Part shown: positions 1-5,457 of the stretch, piece after piece | Position numbering within the stretch: position 1 is the stretch's first letter | Layout of the letters: the number at the start of each line of letters is the position of its first letter | Assembly: GCA_021817655.1 (NCBI GenBank) | Contig: JAKAGE010000032.1 | Coordinates: 1-8,918 of the forward strand | Direction: 5' to 3' | From: a bacterium | Lineage (GTDB): Bacteria; Patescibacteriota; Minisyncoccia; UBA6257; 2-01-FULL-56-20 | DNA: 8,918 nt | Notes under the pieces: generated by a model | Databases searched by the model: none | The model's input: only the letters and a program-made list of their open reading frames with translations | Told to the model about the DNA's origin: nothing | Program-made: the position numbers and the translations under genes

Positions 1-1
1 G

Positions 2-343
2 GCGCACAACATCACGCCGCGCACGGTGGTGCGCAAGATCTCGGACATTCTGCCGGACATCGACGATATTTTGAAATTGGAGACGGCGCCGGTGCCGCGG
101 TCCAAGACCGCGCTCCAGCGGCTTATCGCGGACAAGGAGCGCGAGATGAAACTCGCCGCGAAGGAGCTAAATTTTGAGCTCGCGGGCATCCTGCGCGACG
201 AGATCCGGGAGCTACAAAAGAAGGCGGGCGCGGTGGAAGATGTAATGAAGGCGGGGCGGAAAAAGCCGGCAGCCGTGACACGTAAGGAAATTTTAGATAA
301 TGCGCACGCGGAAGAGTTAGGAAAAAAGAAACAAAAAAAGTAA
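2..343 (+). CDS. uvrB: UvrABC system protein B, C-terminal fragment (5' end outside window)
   Basis: This is the last 113 codons of UvrB, the DEAD/DEAH-like helicase subunit of cytoplasmic nucleotide excision repair that holds damaged DNA after UvrA loads it and then recruits UvrC. The reading frame is open from base 2 and begins with HNITPRTVVRKI, which matches the conserved stretch just after the helicase core (GITPKTI-type in other UvrBs). A UVR motif follows at fragment residues 38-74 (LQRLIADKE to RELQKK, with the typical FELAGILRDEI core). In the known family this coiled-coil hairpin contacts the matching UVR motif of UvrC. After the motif there is an extra tail of about 39 residues, rich in Lys, Arg and Ala and ending in GKKKQKK; E. 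coli UvrB stops soon after the UVR motif. The true start lies upstream of the window; a GTG at 26 is internal. uvrA and uvrC lie downstream on the same strand, which supports the call. Confidence 0.95.
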   Translation, partial: AHNITPRTVVRKISDILPDIDDILKLETAPVPRSKTALQRLIADKEREMKLAAKELNFELAGILRDEIRELQKKAGAVEDVMKAGRKKPAAVTRKEILDNAHAEELGKKKQKK

Positions 344-426
344 GAGAACTGCGATTTTACGGGAATTGTTGATCGAGAGTCGGGACCATTGTAGGCGTAT
401 TGCAGAAAATGCAGGATTTTATTGGG

Positions 427-455
427 TTTTGAAATCACGGACTGTGATTTCAAAA
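427..455. repeat. Perfect 12-bp palindrome with 5-nt spacer
   Basis: The left arm TTTTGAAATCAC (427-438) and right arm GTGATTTCAAAA (444-455) are exact reverse complements separated by GGACT. A G-T wobble at 426/456 could add one pair in RNA. It stands out as an AT-rich element in GC-rich DNA, 84 bp after the uvrB stop and 115 bp before the predicted -35 box of the next gene. It could be a regulator-binding dyad, an RNA hairpin protecting or ending the uvrB transcript, or a copy of a dispersed intergenic repeat. It is not a standard intrinsic terminator, because no T-run follows the stem on either strand; the T and A runs are part of the stem. The palindrome is directly visible; its role is unknown. 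Confidence 0.85.
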
Positions 456-569
456 TGCTGAATTTATGCGGCACGGTGGCGATAGCGCATCAATGACGAC
501 GAACAGAATCCCCGCCCGCCATACTTTCGCGCCATTTTTCCGCGTGCCCGCCCGAATCGGCGATCTGGT

Positions 570-598
570 TTGTAATATCCGTTCGGAGTGGTTATACT
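570..598 (+). promoter_or_regulatory. Sigma70-type promoter for the ABC exporter-uvrA unit
   Basis: TTGTAA at 570-575 and TATACT at 593-598 are separated by exactly 17 bp, the optimum for the housekeeping sigma factor, with four and five matches to the consensus hexamers. Transcription would start near 605 and give a leader of about 95 nt before the ATG at 700. No better promoter lies closer, and uvrA follows the ABC gene after only 6 nt, so this promoter probably serves both. Confidence 0.65.
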
Positions 599-699
599 AA
601 ACCCGTAACTCGCTTGCATAACCCCTATGGACCGAACGGCCAGGGCCTTTTTGTATCTTGTGGGTTTTCGCTCCGGCGCGGCCGTTTTATGAAAATCAC

Positions 700-2520
700 A
701 TGAAACTCCTTTATCAATACATTACGAAGCACAAGAAGGCGCTCGTGGCGACGCTCGTCTTCGCGGCAGTGAACATCACGTTCTCGCTCGTCGATCCGCA
801 GGTGTTCCGCATCATCATCGACAGTTACGTTTCGAAGATCGGGTCGATTTCGACCGGCGATTTCCTGCGCGGCGTCGGCCTTTTGCTCGCGGCATCCGTG
901 ACGGCCGCGCTCATTTCGCGCATCGCCAAGAACTTCCAGCAATATTACGAGAATGTCGTTGCCCAGCGCGTCGGTACGGAGATGTACGCGCGGAGTGTGG
1001 CGCACTCGTTCTCCCTGCCGTACGCCGTGTTCGAGGATCAGCGTTCCGGCGAGCTCCTGCAGAAACTCCAGAAGGCGCGCATTGACGCGCAGGCGCTCAT
1101 CCTGAGCTTTGTCGACATCGTGTTCGTCTCGCTCGTCGGTATCCTGCTCGTTATCATCTATGCGTTCTTCGTGCACTGGATCATCGGCTTGCTCTATTTC
1201 CTTGTCATTCCGATCCTCGGCACCGCGCTTTTCTTCCTCGGCCGCACGATCAAGACGATCCAGAAGAACATCGTTATCGAGTCCGCCAATCTTGCCGGGT
1301 CGACGACGGAGACGATCCGCAATGTGGAGCTCGTCAAATCGCTCGGTCTCGAGGCGCAGGAGACGAAGCGCCTGAACGACGTGAATGATAAGGTCCTCCA
1401 GCTCGAGCTCTCCAAGCTGACGCTCATCCGCAAGCTGAGCTTCACGCAGGGCACGATCGTGAACGCGATGCGCTCCATTATTTTATTCGCAATGCTGTGG
1501 CTGATCATGCTCGGCGACATTACGCTCGGCCAGTTCCTGACGCTGTGGTTCTATTCGTTCTATATTTTCTCGCCGCTCGGCGATATCGGTACGGTGGCAT
1601 CGCAGTACCAGGAGGCGAAGGGGAGCATGGAAAAGCTGGAAGAGATCCTCGCGATCCCGGCGGAGCCGAAGCCGGCGCATCCGGTGATAATCGATGACCT
1701 GAAGACGATCGAGTTCAAGAATGTGGGATTCAAGTACGCGTCCAATTCCCAGCCGGCCCTGCGCAGCATGAATATGGCGATTCGGAGCGGAGAGACGGTG
1801 GCGTTCGCGGGCTACTCGGGCTCGGGGAAGACGACGCTCATCAAGCTGATCGTCGGGTTGTACAAGCCGACATCGGGAACGGTTTCGTTGAACGGCGTCG
1901 ACGGCGGCACGGTGGATTACGACGCGCTCCGCATGAAGATCGGCTACGTGTCGCAGGACACCCAGCTTTTTGCCGGCACTTTGCGCGACAACTTGCTGTT
2001 CGTAAACCCGTCCGCGACGGACGATGACTGCTGGGCGGCGCTCAAGAGCGCGTCAGTGACGGCAATCGCGGAGCGCGGCAGCGCTGTGAACGGAGACGGC
2101 ACGGGGCAGGGCCTCGACACGCGCATCGGCGAAGGAGGCATCAAAATTTCCGGCGGCGAGCGCCAGCGTCTCGCCATCGCCCGCGCCCTCCTGCGCAATC
2201 CCGACCTCATTATCTTCGACGAGGCGACGTCGTCTTTGGACTCGATCACCGAAAAGGCCATCACCGAGACGATCCACGAAATCGCTCGCTCGCGGCCGGA
2301 CCTTATCACGGTGATGGTGGCGCACCGGCTTTCGACGATCGCCCGCGCGGACCGGATCTACGTCTTGCAGAAAGGGAGTGTGGTGGAACAGGGGAGCCAC
2401 GAAGAGCTGCTGAAGAATTCCGACGGATTGTATGCGGCGTTGTGGAAGGAGCAGAGCGGCCGGAGCGAAGAGAGCGTGGCGCTGGCCGATGTGTTGGGCG
2501 GCTATGAAACAGAATATTAA
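700..2520 (+). CDS. ABC exporter half-transporter (membrane domain fused to ATPase), MsbA/multidrug type
   Basis: A 606-residue type IV ABC exporter that should work as a homodimer or heterodimer in the cytoplasmic membrane and use ATP to move a substrate outward; the substrate cannot be read from the sequence. The N-terminal half has hydrophobic stretches consistent with six membrane helices (about 14-33, 56-76, 130-180 as a pair, 257-300 as a pair). The ATPase half is complete: A-loop Tyr346, Walker A GYSGSGKTT 371-379, Q-loop Gln419, signature ISGGE 483-487, Walker B Asp507 with catalytic Glu508, and switch His542. Just before the signature there is a small Gly-rich insert (around GDGTGQG). 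The ATG at 700 (MKLLYQYITKHKK) is chosen because the family begins here; an in-frame TTG at 658 would add 14 unlikely residues. No Shine-Dalgarno sequence precedes the start. It lies 6 nt upstream of uvrA, probably in one transcript, although a role in DNA repair is not evident. Confidence 0.93.
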   Translation: MKLLYQYITKHKKALVATLVFAAVNITFSLVDPQVFRIIIDSYVSKIGSISTGDFLRGVGLLLAASVTAALISRIAKNFQQYYENVVAQRVGTEMYARSVAHSFSLPYAVFEDQRSGELLQKLQKARIDAQALILSFVDIVFVSLVGILLVIIYAFFVHWIIGLLYFLVIPILGTALFFLGRTIKTIQKNIVIESANLAGSTTETIRNVELVKSLGLEAQETKRLNDVNDKVLQLELSKLTLIRKLSFTQGTIVNAMRSIILFAMLWLIMLGDITLGQFLTLWFYSFYIFSPLGDIGTVASQYQEAKGSMEKLEEILAIPAEPKPAHPVIIDDLKTIEFKNVGFKYASNSQPALRSMNMAIRSGETVAFAGYSGSGKTTLIKLIVGLYKPTSGTVSLNGVDGGTVDYDALRMKIGYVSQDTQLFAGTLRDNLLFVNPSATDDDCWAALKSASVTAIAERGSAVNGDGTGQGLDTRIGEGGIKISGGERQRLAIARALLRNPDLIIFDEATSSLDSITEKAITETIHEIARSRPDLITVMVAHRLSTIARADRIYVLQKGSVVEQGSHEELLKNSDGLYAALWKEQSGRSEESVALADVLGGYETEY

Positions 2521-2526
2521 ATTTTC

Positions 2527-5100
2527 ATGAAACACGACAAGATCATCATCAAGGGCGCGCGAGAGCACAACCTCAAGAACATCAATCTCGAGATTCCGCG
2601 CGACAAAATGGTCGTTTTCACCGGGCTCTCGGGCTCCGGCAAATCGTCGCTCGCGTTCGATACGATTTTCGCCGAGGGCCAGCGCCGCTATATCGAGTCG
2701 CTTTCCGCGTACGCGCGGCAGTTCCTCGGGCGGCTCGATAAGCCGGACGTGGACGACATCGAGGGGCTTTCGCCCGCGATCTCGATCGACCAGAAGTCGC
2801 ACTCGGCGAACCCGCGCTCGACGGTGGCGACCATCACGGAAATTTATGACTATCTCCGCGTGCTGTTCGCGCGCGCCGGGACGCCGTTCTGTCCGACCTG
2901 CGGCCGCGAGATCAAGAAGCTGACGAACGAGGAGATCGTGGACATCGCGATCCAGATCGCGAATGAGAACGCCGGGCCGAAGGGTGCCAAAAAGAATGTC
3001 GTGATCCTTGCGCCGGTGGTGCGGGGCCGCAAGGGGGAGTACTACCAGATGCTGTACGATTTTTTGAACGCCGGCTTCAGCGAGGTGCGCATCGACGGCA
3101 AATACCATTCGCTCCGCGAGCGCGTGGAGCTTTCGCGCTACAAGGCGCACGACATCGATCTCGTGGTGGACCGGCTTCCCGCTGGCATGGATTTTGCAAA
3201 AGACAAAGACAACCGTCTGCGCCTCAGCGAGGCGATCGAGTCGGCGCTCAAATACGGCAATGCCGTCGTTACGATCATCACGGACAAGGAGGTTTCGCTC
3301 TCGGCGAAGTTCACGTGTCCGCACGACGGATTTTCCTTCCCGGAGATCGAGCCGCGTCTGTTCTCCTTCAATAGCCCGTACGGCGCGTGCCCGGAGTGCC
3401 ACGGTATCGGCACAAAGGACCTCTGGACGGACGAACTCTGCCCGGTCTGCGAAGGGAAGCGCCTGCGCGTCGAGGCGCTGAACGTTCTGATCAGCGGCAA
3501 GAACGTCAATACGGTGGTCGGGCTTTCGATCGAGGATGCATTCACGTTTTTCGGAGGACTGAAATTCAAGGCCGCATCGTTGAACGACGTCGCCGACGCG
3601 CCGCTCCGCGAGATCAAGAGCCGCCTCAAATTCATGATCGACGTCGGTTTGGAATATCTCACGCTCGACCGCAAGGCGGGCACGCTGTCCGGGGGCGAGG
3701 CGCAGCGCATCCGGCTCGCATCGCAGATCGGGTCGCGTCTGGTGGGAACGCTCTATATCCTCGACGAGCCGACGATCGGCCTGCATCAGCGCGACAACGC
3801 AAAGCTCATCCAGACATTGAAAGACCTGCGCGATCTCGGCAACACGATCATCGTCGTCGAACACGACGAGGATACGATCCGCGAGTCGGATTATCTCGTG
3901 GATATCGGGCCGGGCGCGGGCGTGCATGGCGGCAATGTGGTGGCGCACGGACCGATGCCGGAACTCATCAAGGATACGAAGCAGAATTCGCTCACCCTGC
4001 AGTATTTGCGCGGGAAGAAATTCATCGAGGTGCCGGAGGAGCGGCGCAAAGTGGTCCTTCCCGCGGGGCGCGACGACAAGAAATCGCGCGGGTCGACCTC
4101 GCAGGAATTTTTGAAGATCCGCGGCGCGCACGCGAATAATTTAAAAGATGTCGATGTGGACATCCCATTGCGCCGCTTCACCGCAGTGACGGGCGTGTCG
4201 GGCAGCGGCAAGTCGTCGCTTGTGTACGATGTTCTCTATAAGGCGGTCGCGGACAAGCTGAATCATGCCAACTACAAGGCCGGCGGGTACAAGCAGATCC
4301 TCGGCATGGAGTACGTCAACCGGATCATCAACATCGACCAATCCGCGATCGGACGCACGCCGCGCTCCAATCCGGCGACGTACGTCGGCGCATGGACGCA
4401 CATCCGCGACCTGTTTGCCAACACCGAGGATGCGCGGGTGCGCGGGTACAAACCGGGCCGGTTCAGCTTTAATGTGCCGGGCGGCCGCTGCGAGAATTGT
4501 GAAGGCCACGGCACGATCGCGATCGAGATGCACTTTTTGCCGACGGTATACGTCACGTGCGACGTCTGCAAGGGCCGCCGCTTCGACCGCGAGACGCTCG
4601 AGGTGGAATATAAAGGCAAGAACATTTATGACGTCCTGCAGATGACGATTGAAGAGGCCGCGAAATTCTTCGGCGACATTCCGTGGCTGGAGGATAAGCT
4701 CACCATATTGGAAGAAGTGGGGCTCGGATATCTCGAGCTTGGCCAGTCGGCGACGACGCTCTCCGGGGGCGAGGCCCAGCGCATCAAGCTTGCGGCGGAG
4801 CTCGGGAAGCGCGACACGCGCCGCACGCTCTATCTCCTCGACGAGCCGACGACCGGCCTGCATTTCGCGGACGTCGACCAGCTCATCAAGGTCTTGCAGC
4901 GCCTCGTCGATCGCGGCAACACGATCGTCGTCATCGAGCACAACCTGGACGTCATCAAGACGGCGGATTGGGTCATCGATCTCGGGCCGGAGGGCGGCGC
5001 CCGCGGCGGGACCGTCGTCGCGGTCGGCACGCCGGAGGAGATCGTGCGCAAGAAGGCGAGCGTCACGGGGGAGTATCTGCGGCCGCTGCTCGCGAAATAG
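2527..5100 (+). CDS. uvrA: Excinuclease ABC subunit A (compact form)
   Basis: UvrA is the dimeric ABC-type ATPase that detects helix-distorting DNA damage and loads UvrB. Both ATPase modules are intact. Module I: Walker A 33-41, LSGGE 387-391, Walker B Asp413-Glu414. Module II: Walker A 556-564, LSGGE 745-749, Walker B Asp772-Glu773. The UvrB-binding region is about 130-245. The module II zinc site is standard (Cys655, Cys658, Cys678, Cys681). The protein has 857 residues against 940 in E. coli. Most of the difference is one gap: Cys291 (CPEC) is followed after only 13 residues by CPVC (Cys305, Cys308), where E. coli has about 100 extra residues. The first zinc site in the damage-sensing region reads CPHD (264-267) where E. 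coli has CxxC, so one usual Cys is replaced. An extra CPTC (122-125) may pair with Cys305/308. The ATG at 2527 gives the canonical N-terminus (IIIKGAREHNLKNI). It has no clear ribosome binding site and follows the ABC gene after 6 nt. Confidence 0.98.
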   Translation: MKHDKIIIKGAREHNLKNINLEIPRDKMVVFTGLSGSGKSSLAFDTIFAEGQRRYIESLSAYARQFLGRLDKPDVDDIEGLSPAISIDQKSHSANPRSTVATITEIYDYLRVLFARAGTPFCPTCGREIKKLTNEEIVDIAIQIANENAGPKGAKKNVVILAPVVRGRKGEYYQMLYDFLNAGFSEVRIDGKYHSLRERVELSRYKAHDIDLVVDRLPAGMDFAKDKDNRLRLSEAIESALKYGNAVVTIITDKEVSLSAKFTCPHDGFSFPEIEPRLFSFNSPYGACPECHGIGTKDLWTDELCPVCEGKRLRVEALNVLISGKNVNTVVGLSIEDAFTFFGGLKFKAASLNDVADAPLREIKSRLKFMIDVGLEYLTLDRKAGTLSGGEAQRIRLASQIGSRLVGTLYILDEPTIGLHQRDNAKLIQTLKDLRDLGNTIIVVEHDEDTIRESDYLVDIGPGAGVHGGNVVAHGPMPELIKDTKQNSLTLQYLRGKKFIEVPEERRKVVLPAGRDDKKSRGSTSQEFLKIRGAHANNLKDVDVDIPLRRFTAVTGVSGSGKSSLVYDVLYKAVADKLNHANYKAGGYKQILGMEYVNRIINIDQSAIGRTPRSNPATYVGAWTHIRDLFANTEDARVRGYKPGRFSFNVPGGRCENCEGHGTIAIEMHFLPTVYVTCDVCKGRRFDRETLEVEYKGKNIYDVLQMTIEEAAKFFGDIPWLEDKLTILEEVGLGYLELGQSATTLSGGEAQRIKLAAELGKRDTRRTLYLLDEPTTGLHFADVDQLIKVLQRLVDRGNTIVVIEHNLDVIKTADWVIDLGPEGGARGGTVVAVGTPEEIVRKKASVTGEYLRPLLAK

Positions 5101-5103
5101 CGG

Positions 5104-5127
5104 CCGCGACCTCCGCCCGGGTCGCGG
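5104..5127 (+). terminator. GC-rich hairpin after uvrA, weak terminator candidate
   Basis: CCGCGACC (5104-5111) and GGTCGCGG (5120-5127) form a perfect 8-bp stem with an 8-nt loop, starting 4 nt after the uvrA stop codon. The following bases are GGTTTGAT, so the T-run is short and termination would be weak or partial. The hairpin occupies the place where a -35 box for the next promoter would lie, so it may instead shape expression of the downstream gene. The stem is certain as sequence; its function is inferred. Confidence 0.5.
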
Positions 5128-5131
5128 GGTT

Positions 5132-5140
5132 TGATATACT
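5132..5140 (+). promoter_or_regulatory. Extended -10 promoter placed for a leaderless transcript
   Basis: TGATATACT gives the extended -10 TGn followed by TATACT (5135-5140). The ATG of the next gene begins at 5147, exactly 6 nt after the hexamer. Since transcription normally begins about 7 nt after the -10 box, the message would start at or next to the A of the ATG and have no leader or ribosome binding site. There is no recognisable -35 box; that position (5112-5117) lies in the loop of the hairpin after uvrA. A TGn-TATAAT element at the same 6-nt distance occurs on the minus strand at 7459-7467. Confidence 0.65.
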
Positions 5141-5146
5141 GAATGC

Positions 5147-5425
5147 ATGAAACTTTACGACAATACGGTCTATCACGACGGGCAGAAGATCGCCTGGATC
5201 GACGGGCATTATGTGAGAGCGGAAACGGACGGCCGTAAGCTCGGCTATTTCGACAGCGAATTCGTATATAACGAGGAAGGGCGCAAGGTAGCCTACCTGC
5301 ATGAGAACGAATTGCGGTTCGAGAACGGCATGCAGCCGATCGCGCTCGAAAAGATCAATGAGGAGATCGAGGGTACGGCGCCGCTCATCGAGAAGTGCGC
5401 CATTCACGTGCTTCTGGAGGACTGA
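5147..5425 (+). CDS. Small repeat protein with about 16-residue beta-type units
   Basis: A 92-residue protein without signal peptide or membrane segment, function unknown. It contains three clear and one weak tandem unit built on the pattern G-[QR]-K-[ILV]-[AG]-[WY]-[IFL]: the glycines are Gly12, Gly29, Gly45 and, less clearly, Gly61, giving periods of 17, 16 and 16 residues. The units alternate short hydrophobic and aromatic strands with charged turns (GQKIAWID, GRKLGYFD, GRKVAYLH), which suggests a small all-beta repeat fold. It resembles small proteins sometimes described as four-fold beta-flanked, but that match is from memory and uncertain. The C-terminal 25 residues look helical and end in a hydrophobic patch (AIHVLLED). 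The start is fixed by the ATG at 5147 and an extended -10 box 6 nt before it. uvrC follows after 32 nt on the same strand, so it may share transcripts with uvrC; this does not show a repair role. Confidence 0.8.
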   Translation: MKLYDNTVYHDGQKIAWIDGHYVRAETDGRKLGYFDSEFVYNEEGRKVAYLHENELRFENGMQPIALEKINEEIEGTAPLIEKCAIHVLLED

Positions 5426-5437
5426 TACCGGCTGGGC

Positions 5438-5450
5438 TATACTGGAGGGG
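5438..5450 (+). promoter_or_regulatory. -10-like box fused to the uvrC ribosome binding site
   Basis: TATACT (5438-5443) is followed immediately by GGAGGGG (5444-5450), a strong Shine-Dalgarno sequence 9 nt from the uvrC ATG at 5458. This is the only clear ribosome binding site in the window and it fixes the uvrC start. If the TATACT is a working -10 box, transcription would begin near 5450 and remove the Shine-Dalgarno sequence, leaving a leader of about 8 nt; only transcripts from upstream would carry it. There is no TGn directly before the hexamer and no convincing -35 box, so the promoter is less certain than the ribosome binding site. Confidence 0.55.
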
Positions 5451-5457
5451 ATTAAAA

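Larger units (their letters stand above)
344..699. other. Non-coding gap between uvrB and the ABC exporter
   Basis: I see no convincing gene in these 356 bases; the longest candidates are a 13-codon frame at 455 and shadows of the ABC gene. The first 130 bases are AT-richer than the surrounding coding DNA. The gap holds a perfect 12-bp inverted repeat (427-455), a sigma70-type promoter (570-598) and, in the predicted leader of the ABC gene, a 7-bp inverted repeat (635-641 with 680-686) that could fold the 5' untranslated region. No classic terminator for uvrB is visible: the T-run at 648-652 follows only a 3-bp stem. A 4-codon frame (689-703, MKIT) ends with a stop codon overlapping the ABC start as ATGA. 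Confidence 0.7.

Noticed and set aside
631..652. Possible intrinsic terminator with a T-run at 648-652
   Set aside because: The only stem directly before the T-run is GGC/GCC with 3 bp, too weak, and it lies downstream of the promoter at 570-598.
2504..2530. 8-codon frame (MKQNIKFS) ending as ATGA over the uvrA start
   Set aside because: It overlaps the end of the ABC gene, and any ATGA start creates such a stop; without conservation data it is most simply chance.
2053..4131. 692-codon open frame on the minus strand opposite the ABC gene and uvrA
   Set aside because: Its codons line up exactly with the sense codons, so stops would need sense TTA, CTA or TCA codons, which these GC-rich genes rarely use. 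It is bounded by a sense TTA at 4141 and TCA at 2053. The protein looks like an Arg/Asp/Leu-rich shadow with no recognisable domain, and uvrA is certain on the other strand.
3387..4139. 250-codon plus-strand frame inside uvrA
   Set aside because: It lies wholly within uvrA in another frame, is Arg-rich and has no recognisable motif; it is a product of high GC.
4141..5148. 335-codon minus-strand open frame opposite the second half of uvrA
   Set aside because: Same explanation: in register with uvrA codons and bounded by the TTA codon at 4141. No domain is visible.
5395..5457. Upstream GTG start for uvrC
   Set aside because: It would overlap the preceding gene by 31 nt, add 21 residues not like any UvrC, and bypass the strong Shine-Dalgarno sequence at 5444-5450.
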